Source of the DNA: Liolophura sinensis
Taxonomy: Eukaryota; Mollusca; Polyplacophora; Chitonida; Chitonidae
Length of the DNA stretch: 64,000 bases
Assembly: GCF_032854445.1 (NCBI RefSeq)
Contig: NC_088295.1
Span: 23,361,385-23,425,384 of the forward strand
Direction: 5' to 3'
Positions within the stretch are counted from its first letter, which is position 1, and every line of letters begins with the position of its first letter. This document shows positions 9,184-31,800 of the stretch, piece after piece. The notes under the pieces were generated by a model, which searched no databases, was not told the origin of the DNA, and saw nothing but the letters and a program-made list of their open reading frames with translations. The position numbers were made by a program, and so were the translations under genes.

Positions 9184-12100
9184 CCAAACTGCTATCGTTC
9201 CATCTGGATTTTTTCCAAGCACCTTCTCACGAATGACTTCATATACTGTCATACGGCTTCCCGTGTAAACTGAGAAAAAAAGGAATTTCGGAAGTATGGA
9301 GTCACGGTTCCGGTGTAATTGAAAGGCAACTGCCACTGACTGGCATTACAATCAACCAGTGTTTATACATAAAAAGTATATTCTCAAATAAGAGTAAGAC
9401 CACTCTCTAAATGACATCCAACACTTTCATAAATCTTTATCTTCATGCATGTATCACATTTAGCCACATTTAGCCACCACTTGTAAGTTAACAGACTTGA
9501 CTAAAAGCAGCATTTTCATAGTTTTTCCTACTTCCCAGGTCTCCACTTACCTATATGTCTATACAAGGCTGGTGTCACACCTTGCCATAACTGCAAAAGG
9601 CCCCTCTTCATGTACTACCAAAAACACATCAAACAGCATAACATATCAACAGCGTACAAATTTCACACCTTGTTCATATATTTCACAAGAAAAGCAGACC
9701 GTGTGATCAATCAAAAAAGGCAAAGAGAAGACTTAGTTATAAGGGCCTCTTTATGTTGAGAAATCTCACCAATGCCTGTTGCAGTTCGAATCATTCCTCT
9801 GTAGGGCACTGCTGCTGTTCCTGACAAGCCCTTTTCCCCTTGTATCTGTAGTCTTGTTTTAGTCAAGATCCAAGGGGTAAGTCACTGCAACAATTTCAAT
9901 TCACTTCATGTTAACACTAACATTAATAATCCAACAAGTTTTCCAACCACTTATGATATCAACACTACAAACCAAAAGTCAATCCTGTTAAATTTGTGGT
10001 GCATTTAAACCCCAATAAGTCATCTTAATGGTAATACTGCAGTGCCAACTTACGATGAACAAACAACTCTCAGTGCTGCATTTGATCAATTCAATTCGAT
10101 TTCACGTACACATCAACCATTTGGATGGTAGGACTGCAATCTGTACCATTACGTATGTGTACAAATACCCTGTAGCTCCATGTGTTAAATATTATTTTCT
10201 GTTGTAAAACTTCTGACTTAAATGCATAATGTGTACAATGTGGGGGTATAATAAACATGAGTCTGAGATGGAAAATACATGTATTTGGTGGAATCATATG
10301 GTGATTATATGTCAATATCATTCCTTTTCTTATCTATCCAGTATGGCCAGGAGAACAAACCAAGCCAACAAATAAGTCAACACTAGGTTTTTTTTAAAGT
10401 ATGTTGATATTAGGAAAACTTATGAATACCAGTACTGAATTTTCTCCCATTTACACCAATGTTAATTAAATAAATATGATCTTGTACAGTCAGAGTCAGG
10501 TGACTCTGACCTGGTTTATCATTAAATGATTCTCAACAACAATAGTAAGTGTGTTAATAGAATATATCAGACAGATAAATCAAATAAATAACAACCTTTA
10601 CATTCAACTGTGTGTTGAAACTTACTGCATGGACACATAATACAGGCTGTAAGCCTAAACAAGGTACGGGTACTCACAAATGGATAACTCAAGTTAACCA
10701 TCAACAACAGCAACAAGCCGGTATCATGTTTCACGAAATTGAAAGCCTACAAATTTAACTTACTAAAGAGTTAAACAGTCAGCTGATGTACCTGATTATT
10801 TCTTAGATCTAGTCCACTCCACTTTGCCCCATCGATAATTGGTCTCACTGTGACCCTTTGATTCAACATCACGGTCTACCATCACACAGAAAGTCCAAAA
10901 CAGAACCAAAATCAAGCCCTTTGAATCATTGTAGACACTGTTTCATTGCATTCTCCAAGTTCCATGATGGTTAGTAAGACCAGCAAATAAGTTTTGAGTG
11001 TTAAAAGCCTATATTTGAATATTTTGTTCAGTATGATTTTCAAAATCACCGCTCCCAGCAGCAAGTCATCGTGTGACGTCATAGAGATATGACCTAGATT
11101 TAGGTCACAGTTTTGGAGCCAAATGTTTTGATAAATGAGCAGTTACAAATGTTGATATTTTCAGAAATAAAAACACAGTTTGTTGTCTTGCAGAACACTA
11201 ATGGACAGTATAATTGTTTTTGATGTGGAGACAGGCGGAGTAACTGTACATTCCTGGATAAGAAAGTACGAGGCATGAAGCTTGAATCGACAATTCATAT
11301 GCAAGTAGTTAAAACTTTTCCTTAAACCGCTAGGCCTATATAAGAGATCTGGTCGATCATGCGTCTGTCAAAGCTTGTATCAATGTTCCACTTTGGAGAG
11401 TAATAGTATCTTCATCACCCAGTCCAAAACAGCTGAATTGCCTGCTGATGAAGATGAGTCATTTGGAAGAAATTAAGGTACGAATGGCTGAGTCGACAAA
11501 TACTCAGTCAGACAAGGAAATTTCTCAAGCTGCCAGTTTTATGAAAGCCAGTACTTGTGATGCACGTTTTTGTTTTCCCAAAGGCTATTCAAATATGGCG
11601 GAGTACAGTACCTGCATATGTGTATATACTATACACTGTACGATGAAATTCAACTCCCAGATGACTCTACCATACTATGCTATAAAAATTTACGTGCAAC
11701 TTTAAATCTGCACAAACAACTTGGCTGGGATACCTTACAGAAGTCTGTCCTAACCGTTCTGGTGAAGGGAATGTAAAAGTATTGGGCAGCACTTTTTCAT
11801 GTAATTCTGTTTTTCCATGTGTTCCATGTTATGATAAAATCCGTCCAGTTTCACTCGGGTTTGGCTGGTCATCAATAGATAAGATAAAATGAATTTTCAC
11901 ATTTCTGAACAGTGACAATATCTAAGGTCAATATCCTCAGCAGTTGGCCGATGTTCTTATGACCGTACTGATAGAATGGACTTTGAACTCAGGTATTCCT
12001 ACCTTTTGTTTACTTATAGAACTAGTGCCACTGGTCCATTTTTTCAATTTTCATTCCAATAATAATATGTACATATTTGGTCTCTAACGAGGGAGCTGTT

Positions 12101-14303
12101 CCAAGCTATGTTTAGTAGGCCCTTCCTCAGTAAGCCTTGCATAATCACTGGCAACTCCTTATAACATTTTGCTATTAATGCACAAAATCTAAGTGCAAAT
12201 GTACTTAGCTCTGCCTTGAGATGGCCAGGACCATCGCCAACATTGTTTGAACCACTGCCAAATTACACTACTAACAAACGACACTGGTGAGAAGTATCTA
12301 CGCTATGTTGAAGAGTAAATCCTGAAAAATATATTTTATGGGTCCTTTGAAGCCCACAGACAGCCTTGGTAAGTTCCTATTTAATACCGAAACAGTATTC
12401 CCAATGAGGCTATAATTGAAAAAGGAATACATATGCATTTACAATCACCTTTTCTATCAAATTTATTCTCCATTGTAAAGAACACATCATTTGCACGTAC
12501 ATTTGAGTAAAAACACATGAAAACAAAACAAATTTTAAACATTATTATAATCTTTCCCTGATAGTTATGATAGTCCCCTGATATCTGAAAATAAATCACA
12601 GTCCTCAATACAAAACAAAAGCGTGTGTTTCAACATGTTTACATCTTGTATACTTACAGTTAATCAACTACAACCCCATTCTACCTACAGCCGTTAGCGA
12701 AACCCACAACAGACATTTTGCTTTCCACTCAACCCATTGGACTGCATACTTTGTGCCGCACTGTTGCTAGAATATGTCGCAGCTCAGGAATAACTGGTTT
12801 ATGTCGAATCATTCTCTGAGAGCAACCGCGGCTTACAAAGCTCTATCAGGAGGATGTGGATGAGCAACTCATTTGTGAGATCGCTTGCCATTGTAACAAT
12901 GCTGTGCTCGAATACAAGCACACAAATGAGCAGCAGAGACAGCATGGAATCCATATAATATCTGGCTATGACGAATCCAACCCAAAGCGGCCACGAATCG
13001 AGGCGGTCTCTACTCCACCTGACTATTAATGTGAATATCAATTGGCAAGACTCGCCTTTCGCAAGTCACTCGCGTTGGAAAGCCCACATCATTTCTAATC
13101 ACAAGACTTTATATGCATTCAGATAGATATAAGATCTGCTTATTGTAAAACAATGTCATAAATTGTCACAGTAATTAGAAATGTAAGTAAAATGCAGTGT
13201 ATACTGTGCAACTGGACGTTGTAATTAATGATTTATTTCGAGTCAGATGAATTGTTATGCATCAATAGAATTCTTCTGTTTTTATTTGCCCATGGTTTTT
13301 GCGAAGTCACAATGTTAGATTCCCATAAGATATTTCTTCAGAAAGCTCTGACTGTTTAACAAAATCCGAGCATCCAGTGACAACATCGGTGTTGCTAGTG
13401 GGGTCAAAACAGTGGTCTGCCTACCCAGGTTAAATATGGAACACTGATTGGTTGGTCTTACATGAAGAAAGTATTACATGTATTATCTAATCTGACAGAC
13501 GAATATAGTAATGTATGGCTGCCATGTTTTCTAGATCTGTATTTAATGTGTGGTTTGGTTCTAACCGTTTAACATATCAATATCAGTACGCATCTCATTT
13601 ACATGCTTACCAAAAAAAAACACATTATCTTCTCTATCAACCACCTAAAACCGTTCAAAACAAATTATAGGATAAATGGAAGCGCAATTTGTGACCCATA
13701 ATATTCAATTTATTAAAGTCGTGATGTAATTCTCCTTTTGTTTTCCACATGAAAATTACACCACTCATTTAATGAAATTGATACAATGGGTCACTCAATG
13801 TATATCCTCTATATATACCACCCATAAATGAGGTAAATAAGGGAAATTAGTTGCCCCTCTTTCTAAGTCAAGGGCGACACTGCCAAAATTACAAACGGCA
13901 TCGGCTCATACAGTTTGTTGTTTTGCCATTGAATCTAGCACAAGTTCCAAGGAAAAAATAAATGACACTCTGACAACCAAGTTGTATGAATTGTACTCGC
14001 AGCAAAGGCTGCGAATTAGCATTATATGTTGGAATGTAGCATTGTTGTTGCCCAGGGCTGACACAGTTTCTGCCAGCTGATCTCATACTCTTAGCCACTG
14101 TGCCAGCAAACAACGCACAACCACACATAGCATTATTTTGTACTTGACATTAACAAAGTGGTGGAAAATAAAACTAGATACTTGGAATTTCAATACAGGC
14201 TACTGTCAGACCTACCTGTTTCGGCCACCGTTGCAGCGGTTGCAGACAGCGTGTACTTGAACCAAAAGCTGTCTGCTTCAACCCCACCACCTCGTCCCAC
14301 CAT
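9184..14303 (-). CDS. SLC25A27: Mitochondrial carrier UCP4-like (SLC25A27), first four coding exons, two frameshifts
   Basis: Minus-strand coding exons: 14303-14216 (start ATG), 9884-9770, 9614-9551 and 9269-9184, all with AG/GT borders and compatible phases. Exon 1 encodes FWFKYTLSATAATVAET. Exon 2 carries the carrier signature (TYPLDL...TKTRLQIQGE), then PYRGMIRTATGI. Exon 3 encodes LQLWQGVTPALYRHI and exon 4 VYTGSRMTVYEVIREKVLGK. These follow the first carrier repeat and the start of the second in UCP4, an inner-mitochondrial-membrane carrier of six helices and about 320 residues. Two single extra bases break the frame: a G inside the signature of exon 2 (CTTGACT where CTTACT is expected) and one T in the TTTT run of exon 3. 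The remaining exons were not found in 1-9184; they lie to the left, or are lost. The gene is head-to-head with GRB2. Confidence 0.85.
9885..12660. other. UCP4-like intron 1, part without recognised elements
   Basis: The intron runs from 9885 to 14215. This part is AT-rich and shows no exon with matching splice sites and phase. Two fossils (Crypton-like at 12.66 kb and a fold-back at 13.69 kb) lie in the remainder. Confidence 0.5.
12664..13029 (+). mobile_element. Second Crypton-type tyrosine recombinase fragment, catalytic motif eroded
   Basis: The plus strand reads TPFYLQPLAKPTTDI and then QPIGLHTLCRTVARICRSSG up to a stop at 12817. After a frameshift it reads NHSLRATAAY (conserved Arg at 12819-12821), and after a second shift KLYQEDVDEQLICEI, ending in EYKHTNEQQRQHG and a stop at 13027. 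The order of blocks is that of the Crypton/DUF3504 recombinase C-terminus. The usual Gly-His-Arg is replaced by Cys-His-Cys near 12886, so even the catalytic centre has changed. It is inserted antisense to the UCP4-like gene in its first intron. Confidence 0.75.
13691..13794. mobile_element. Imperfect fold-back (MITE-like) element
   Basis: The left arm GTGACCCATAATATTCAATT... and the reverse complement of the right arm GTGACCCATTGTATCAATTT... match over about 40 bp with mismatches, separated by a T-rich spacer. The flanks resemble parts of the dispersed repeat at 19 kb, so it may be a diverged relative. No coding capacity. Confidence 0.6.
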
Positions 14304-14737
14304 GTTGTTTGTTTTGCGCCTGTCGGTCGTTTCCGTGAAAGTCCGTTAGTTTCCGCTACTTTCAGCAGCGCAGACAGCCGACGGACAGTAGTTAACCTGA
14401 TATACCAGGCCGTTTCATTTCATTAACTACCTGCTCCCACAATTTCGACGAAACATAAATAATAAAGGAAAATCTGGATAGTATAAAAGACGCTGTTTAT
14501 TATGCTGACAATTTAACTGCCATAAATTGAGGTTTATATCGAAAACACCAAAATTATAAATTTTTTTGTCATATTCCCCGCCATTACATGATGTTTTGTA
14601 ATTTAAGCCATTAGCAAAGAGGGTATAATAATATTTATGTATTTATGATTTACCTGTGGATCTTTGACCCGGTTAGATATTTGCGAGCGGAAGTAGGTTT
14701 GGGGGTGGGTGGAGTTTTGGGAATGATTTTTAATTCA

Positions 14738-14805
<68 letters not shown>

Positions 14806-15950
14806 CCGGTACAGTACTTTTCTGAGCAGTATGTTCATAGGTGTAAATGAAGACGTATTCATGCGTGTGTGTGTAGCTGCAGTTTTTACACATTGTTTCT
14901 TGCTAAATACTTTTTAGGATTCATTAAACCGGATAAACTGGATTTTCCCATCACGTAAGCCCCGGACACAGAGAACTGTGTCCTATGATTTATCATCATT
15001 ACTCCGGATACCTCTGCGTGTAGGGTCTATCAAGCTGCTGATCCAGTGCAGATGTGTGATTTTATTATTAAATCATGAATTCATGGGCGCAGTCTGAATG
15101 AAAAAGCATTTTGGTGTATTTCCATAAAGTTACTTTAGGGGACAAATCTATCGTAATTAATTGGATTTACCTAAATACTGAGCACGATCTGGATGCATTT
15201 GTGATACCCGGATAATAGGCTTGGAACTTAGTAGGCCTATATCATGTAGTTTTGGTTAGGCCCTTCTATACCTTTAATAATTCCTGCAAACTGAAAGCTA
15301 ATTTTCTGATATACTTCATGTCGAGGGTTGCATTATATGCATTGATAAAACGGTCATGATGATATAGCTAGTGAGAACAATCAACAGAGCAGCTACAATG
15401 CATTCGTCCATGCATGCGTTTTAAAGCTTGAGCCTAGAGACCAAAATATTGCAGAATAGTCACCTCCTTGCAGAGTTATATTAGAAAACCTCTGCCGGTA
15501 TCGTGCGCACATTGAACGTACACTCTGGAGATATGGTTTACAAAACATGCCATATTTTCAGCATTTTTGTCGAATAAAACACTTTAGACATACATTGTTT
15601 TTATTCATAATCAATTAGAATATGTTATACTCTGAAATTGTCTGGCGTCAATGTTTCATGGCCGAACAGAGTTTATGTCTAAATCATGAGTTATTTCCCT
15701 TACGAAGGTTTGCCAAGTAGGTCAGCAAGTGCGATTGTAGATACAAGAGAAGAAATAGTTCTTCCCGTCAAAACATTGCCAAAACCGAAGAAAGTGTGTC
15801 TGGCAGGGTCAGCAGATGTTAAGACTTGTTTGTCACCATTGGTTTCTCTCAAGAAGAAGGCACTAAACCATCAAAGGGGCTGGTGAATCTAACAAAACTA
15901 AGGGAAGCGTAAGAATACGTCTCTTTTGAGAGGGTCACTGGTGTTTCAAG
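14304..15950. promoter_or_regulatory. Head-to-head intergenic region between the UCP4-like gene and GRB2
   Basis: The two start codons are 1.65 kb apart on opposite strands, so both 5' untranslated regions and promoters must lie here or in upstream untranslated exons. A relatively GC-rich patch sits at about 14200-14400, at the UCP4 start. A TA microsatellite occupies 14741-14803. Just before GRB2, an ATG at 15686 opens a 66-codon upstream frame ending at 15886; it could lie in the GRB2 leader, but transcription there is not shown by the sequence. No TATA box can be assigned with confidence. Confidence 0.4.
14741..14803. repeat. (TA)n microsatellite, about 31 units
   Basis: Uninterrupted TA repeat of about 62 bases. 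Likely length-polymorphic; its length in an assembly may be unreliable. Confidence 0.95.
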
Positions 15951-25026
<9,076 letters not shown>

Positions 25027-28000
25027 CACCCGCCGACCTGTTGGCCACACATACATTGTTGACTTGTTGAACTGTATACCGACAAAATGGCAGGAAATTT
25101 GCACAATATTACAGAGTCTGGTGAGGTGTGGTGGAGTGCGTGTTGCAGAGTCCAGGACATCACTGATAGCCAACTTTGAATGGTCTGACATACCAATTAC
25201 ACTTCACCATGGAACCAAGTTAGTGCTTGGTTCAAATTCATCGCCAAATGCTCACTGATATGCTTGGAATTTGGCTGCCTCCAAAGTACATGTATATCTA
25301 ATTGTTTGGTTCCAGTGGTCCAGACTTTGTGTAAAAAGACGATGGTTAGATTTTATAGTGATCTTCACTGACTGTATATTTATCACGTGGTCTTTGCCAG
25401 ATTTTGTGACTGTTGTGCTTATGACATTTCTCTGTGTTCTAGCTCTGTGTTTGTTCCTCGCTGTTTTCTCTTAAGGTCTTAATGATTTCTTAAGGCTCAA
25501 CTTATTATTGTGGTCATTATTACCACTGTGTCTAAATTTAGTCTTTTCTTGTTGAGTAGCCATAGAGGCGATGAATTTTTCATCAGACTGCAAAAGTATG
25601 TGGTGTATAACCTGTATGCGTTATTTTTCTTACCTGCAATAGCTTTCAAGAGTTACATCCCTTGAATGCTCTATTTCTTGCATTGACATTCTTCCAAAAA
25701 CATTACCATATTCCTCTGAGTCAAGGTCAGCTGCAGTTACATGGATTTCATGTTGAGCTCTTCACTTTCTCTGTTTTTGTATATTATCATCAATGTGTAC
25801 ATTGATCACAGTGACTGTACTAATGATTATGTATATGTGTTATTTTGTATTGCGCTTTTTACCAGCAATGGATAGTTTTTCCTGGCATCTATTATTTTTA
25901 AACTAACCCTCTTAAGTGCTAGGTCAAATCCAAAGTTCTGGAAAGATAAGTTTCCCATCTTATGTTGATTGCCTGGCAATTATAAGCAACGGTGAACTTT
26001 AGTATAATATGGCTACTGAACTCTGCTTCCATACTTTTACCTACGTATCCCTATTTTCTATTTGTATCTTCATTATTATGTAGGCGTGTATAAATATTAC
26101 TAAGCATTTATTGTACAGGAGCTAAGTGCAGCAAAATAGGACAGTGATATGTTAACATACTCTTCTGAATCAGAATAATACCTACATGAACAAGGTACAG
26201 ATGTGATTACAGACCAGACAACACTGGTATAATGTTTGATAATGAATTTTTGACCTGCAGCTTGTGTTTGATAGGGCACCTGCTGGCTCAGCTCCAGTAT
26301 TTGATTCTACTCCCTTGCTTGGACACAGGAGTGTGTTTGTTACTGTATTGACCATGGAATGTGCTAAAGTTTCTGAAGGGTCAGTTTTGTAATGTGAACT
26401 AAATGTATGTTTATTGAGGTAATGATATTAATGACATTGTAAGATATGGCAGTTCTGTTGAACCAATCCCTTTAGTTGTTGGTATTTGAGTGGTACAGGG
26501 CTTGCACATGTAAATAGAAGACGTGTATATTACTAAAAAAAAAATAGTGAATGATCTTGTTATTAGGATTGTATCTGAAGTGAAAACTTCAAGTGGCGTA
26601 AATACTGCCATGCAAATGCCGCCCTGAGTGTACAGGGAGTCTGGTGCAGATGCACTTTGTGGTTGTAGCTTCATGTATAGTCTCAATCAGGACTGAACAA
26701 CGACTGTCTTTGTTTTCTCTCCTTTTCTTTTTAAGTTTTAGCAAAAGTCAGCTAGTGTAGTGTAGCACCCAGCTTTATCTGTGTTTATTGAACTGTTAAA
26801 TAATGCTTATGTTTCTGTATACTTGTTTTCTGAATTATTGTTAATCAGGAAGTTTGTCAAGGTTGATTGACTGAGTAAGCAGGTCCATATTGTAGGGATA
26901 TGAACGCATAATGGTTAGCCAACCTACTTTATATAATAAATTAATAATAAAAACATTTTACATTTTTCTCCTATAACTGATTTGGTGGCAGTAAGTGACC
27001 AGGGGCCTAGTGGGAACTAGCTGTTCCACTGAAATGTCAATTAATGGATTACATACTATATTGAAATGTAGTTGGTACAGAAGTGCTGTGTAGAGCTAGG
27101 TACTATGTTCCAGCAGGCTGCATCATGGACCTGACCAGGGGTTTCCCTTCTACTTAATAGCTGCACCATCAATATATCACATGATCAAGGTTATGGTATA
27201 ATGAATAGTGTGGAATTAAGCTCGTTTTGTTCTAACTTTTTTAACAATACATTTCATTGTTTTCAAACTGCACATTTCCACATTTGATGTTTTGATACCT
27301 ACAGCAGTATGGTTCTCTCTTTTTTTCGGATCATGTAGATAGACCAAATCCTGTCAGTAACAGCTGATCATGAAGTAAAAGCTAGCCTTAGCCATCCCTT
27401 ATTGCCTGTTTTTATTGAAATAGGTGTCCTGAATATTGTCATATTGTTTAGCTGGATATCAGATGGTGTACATTGCTGTAGAAAAGGGCTGGCGAAACTT
27501 CTTTTTCAAGGTAGGGGTGTTTATCTCCTAATAAAATCCACATTGTATTTTTATGGAAGGGGTTGCGTTTTTACTGGTTGAATTGATTTGCGAGCTAACC
27601 AATCAAAGCGAGCTCCGATAGGATCCATCATATAGGCAGAACTAAAACAGCTATTAGTCCTGAAAGAGTAATTCTCTGGCTTTAACATTTTTCATGTGTG
27701 CCATTGATGCTTGCAGAAAACGAAAGATTTACAATAAAGGGAAATCCTCACTACGTGTGTGGCAACAATGTTTGTTGTTATGTTATTGATAAACTATTGA
27801 TCTCGTGTACCTATACATTCAACCTCTGATCTTCACATGAACTTGATATAATGCAACATTTGATCCAACTTGAGATGGAACAGATATAATGAGCATTTAG
27901 CTCCACCATCATAGTAGTCAAAACTTGCATTGATTTACTTTTCACCGCGGGAATTTTTAAAAAACAACAGATTGCGCATTGACTTGATTTGCTTTTGCTC

Positions 28001-28640
28001 GGAAAATATATTCCTTTGAGGAATGCAAGCGTTAACCACACCACGCCATTATTAATATGTTGGAAGATTCAGAATGAAGTTAGTTACATCTCCTATGATA
28101 GCTAAATGCATGTTGACTGTGAAGGACATAAGAATGCAAGGCAAATATGGTCATGGCGCAGAGATATCCCAGAGAACCGACAGAAAAATCACCCAAATGG
28201 GTCACGCAGCACTAACTTGTCCGGTGTAATACACACCACAGTGCCGGAATATGTACAAAGTTAACTCTGTTTATCAATTTTACACCAGGTTTGCCGAGCT
28301 TCGTCCTCGTTTGCCTATCGTGACTGACAAGCCATCAACCTTCATATGGGGATGCTGTTATAGAGCAGCTGTCAACAACCATCTGTCGGGAGAGACACAA
28401 TGGGAATGCAGCCACTTTAACACAGCGGACCGTTTGCATCTGTTTTCACGAAGAGGTTATTCTACTTCGAACAAGATATTTTGGAAGTCTTTGGAAACAT
28501 TAGATTTTTACTTACGATCATATGCTTGATTTCTTCAGTTGATATTTTATGAAGTTGATATTTTAAAATGCATGTATTTTAAAATGCATGCTGTCTACAG
28601 CAGCTATATGTAGCATTCCGTAACGTACATGCAAAGAGAA
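25027..28640 (+). other. GRB2 3' untranslated region and flank
   Basis: AT-rich and without recognised coding exons. Possible poly(A) signals (overlapping AATAAA/ATAATAAA) cluster near 26936-26955, which would give a 3' UTR of about 1.9 kb; this is an inference. An open frame at 28251-28529 (plus) has no recognised domain. Confidence 0.45.
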
Positions 28641-28649
28641 TAGAGTATA

Positions 28650-28802
28650 TTTTTTATTTATTTGCTTAGTGTTGTAAGACGTGCTCAAGAATATTTCACT
28701 TACACGACGGCGGCCTGCATTATGGTGGGAGAAAACCAGGCAGAGCCCAGGGGAAACCCACCACCATCCGCAGGTTGCTGAGGCCTTCCCACATATGGAA
28801 TT
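28650..28802 (-). repeat. SINE family A, 5'-truncated copy
   Basis: Reverse-strand family A: starts with a TTTATTTATTTG tail, then TCAAGAATATTTCACTTACA, GCCTGCATTATGGTGGGAGA and CATCCGCAGGTTGCTGAGGC. The tRNA-like head is missing. Confidence 0.85.
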
Positions 28803-28805
28803 GGT

Positions 28806-31800
28806 CATCTGTATACAGTGTGCAACCATATGAAACACGTGACTAAAGTAAACTTTGGTGAACATAGGTACAGAAGTTTGTATGCAGGCCTCTAGTGGGT
28901 GGATATCAGCAAGTATGGCATTTTGTGAAAGTGTCACCAGAAAGTGCCACGAGTGAATATGCAGGTTACCACTTTTGGAATATCGCACTGCCCTTAATGA
29001 GGCACCCAGTTCATGGGCGGAGTAGATCGTGTACACAATGCTTCAGTGGTGCCACATCGAACTGGAGTCGAACTCGCGATCTCCTTGATGAAGAGTCAGC
29101 TTCCATGAGAATCTACATAAGGCACGGGAACCATACAGGGCTCTTACAGAAAGCAATACATGTCAGGCGGTGGACAGCCAGGTAGTTTTCTTCAGAGCAT
29201 ATAGTTTACACACATACCTGTTGACATATAGTGCCAAATATGAAGGTGATACAATCTCAAGAAGCTGCATACACGATGCCCCGTCCCAAGAATGGTAACT
29301 TCAGTAAGATCTAGAATTTCAAACAATTTCTATCAGATAGAATTATAAGGGCATCTGTCGAAAGACCTTCAGTCCACAGCCATGTATAGTGTAGCCTTAA
29401 GAGGTCGAAGGCTCAATCACCTTCACGCCGTTTTCGTTATTCTGTAGCCTTAGGTCAGAAAGTCGGTTATATGTTATGCCTTACCAGATGGGGCTTATAG
29501 CATCTTCGTGATATTCTACACCATCACACCACCAGCATGTATAGTTACCGACACGTCACATACAGGCACCATACAAGTTCATTAATACGAATTAACCGAG
29601 GTCGACTATATTACATAAACTATGCCAGTATTTCTTGTTGACTATATACTGTGATCCAAAATGTAATGTAAACAAGCACCAGCAATTTACAGTGTAGAAG
29701 ATATTTTATAACAATGCCGTGTCCTATACAGGCTGTAAAGACATAGCCGGCGTACTGATTTAAGGGAATGAACTTTGGTATGACCAAACATACAATGTTA
29801 TTTATTACGTATACTGCTTTAGGGTGCAGTGAACTTTTTGTTAGCATCTGTTGAAAACTGGTGATTTCTTCTGCTTCAAAAAACATGCTCAAGTTACATG
29901 CCTTTCTATTTTTAAAGAAATCGTGCCAGGTATTCTGTTAATGAATCCTGTCTGGGAACTTGGCACCAGACTTTTTTTTTTGGTTGATCTTCGATTGTCA
30001 CGTATTTAACTAAAAGCGAAAGGATAAGATCTTAAATCTCAAAATAAGTACAAAATCCTTACTAATATACAGATATAGACTCAACGGTCAGGATTGGTGA
30101 CCATGGGTTTCATATATATAGCTGTTGTCGAGTTCTCTTCACCTAGGACTATATCGTCACAATTGTTTGTCACAACCGCATACCACATAGACGGCATGCT
30201 TCGATTTTGTATGTAGCCAGCCTTTTTTTGTATATAAGCAAATGTATATGAGGGAATTGCATAGGTTTAAATGTCATTGGGGATGGTCCTTATAATTTTA
30301 AGTTGGAACACCTTAAAAGATGAGTGGTACAAAGGTGTTGAATTTGACCTTCAGATAAGTATGCAAGTGAACTCCAATATGAGCGACACAGGGGAGGAAT
30401 AGCAAGTTTGCTCAGTTCAGAATCGCGTTAAACTATACAATACAAGTGTCACTTTCACGAGTTCTTACCGTTGTATGTATAATGAGTGCATATTGTTACG
30501 ACCCAAACTGTCTGCATTATAAAGAGATGGCTTGTTCGAAATACACGACAGTTTAGCCGTATAAAAAAGTGACCAAAACCAGCAGATTTTATTTTTCAAC
30601 AATTTATTACCTTTAACAAGAACAGATAACAAGACTTATACAAATACTAAAGTACTTAAGTTTAACAAGAAAGGATAGCAGTATCTATACTAAAGTATTT
30701 ACATGTACAACGGTGTCAAGTCCAAACGGACGCATATATTCCACAATGCTGAAAACCACAAAGGCACAAATGCACAGAGGCAATATTCACAAGAGGGAAA
30801 ATCCACAGTATAACTGAGTGTATGACGAAAAATATACACAAAATTCCACAGACAGGGTCCGTGTACTAATAAGCACTGTGTACACAAGAGTACAAATTAA
30901 ATATACAAGTTCAGACTGAACAAGTGGTCGGTGGAGATATGATATAATAAAGCCAGAGGCTATAAAGACACCAAAATTCAGTACAAAAGGCCTACTGAAG
31001 TAACACACAACGAAAGCATCCAAAACTCTTAATAATTCTCCTTTCTCCCTCTTTTAGCCTGCTTTCATAGGTCTTATATAGACTGGTGGAATTTTCTAGA
31101 ATAAGAAAATTCTTGAACACTTGTTGTAAACAAACAGGCCCCGAACTGAGCGTATTCTGGAACATTCTAAGGCAGAGGCAGACAGCAGGCCCTGAACTCA
31201 GCATATGTAAACAGTGGAAAGCTACATTTAGAAGCTGACGGCAGTTGTTCACATAACAATACTGAGCAGTATATATGGCGGCAAATGGACTTTATATTTT
31301 TTCCATGCAGATTAGCATTTCAGAGATACAAATCTGTACTCTTTCATTCACTAACCTCGGTCTTTTCGTATGCACTGTCCTCAACACGTCCAAGCCGTAA
31401 GGGACAAAAACAATATTTCCCCTAATCCGAAATTAATTCTGACTTCATATCACCTACTTACTGCCGAGTAATAAAGACCATATAACGTCACAATTGCCAC
31501 AAATGTACCTGGCGTAATGAGGTCAAGTAAACATCGCAAACGGCGATTTTCGATTCGAGTCGGTCGGCCAAGAACTTGGAACGTGGATGTAATTTAAAAC
31601 ATGCAAGGTACACCATTAAAAGGGCGAATGCGTAGGCGTCTTAACTTTAACTTTTGTGCTAATAGTGAACGGGAGCTATAAGCAAAATATATTTTGAAAA
31701 ATGATCTTAATTTTGAAAAAAGCAGCTGTCCTCCCTATAATAACGGAGTGACGTGATTCCAAAATGGCGGTCTGCGTAGTTCTTATGCTGTCCAAGGGGA

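Noticed and set aside
14645-14917. Plus-strand frame with alternating Tyr-Ile
   Set aside because: Translation of a TA microsatellite.
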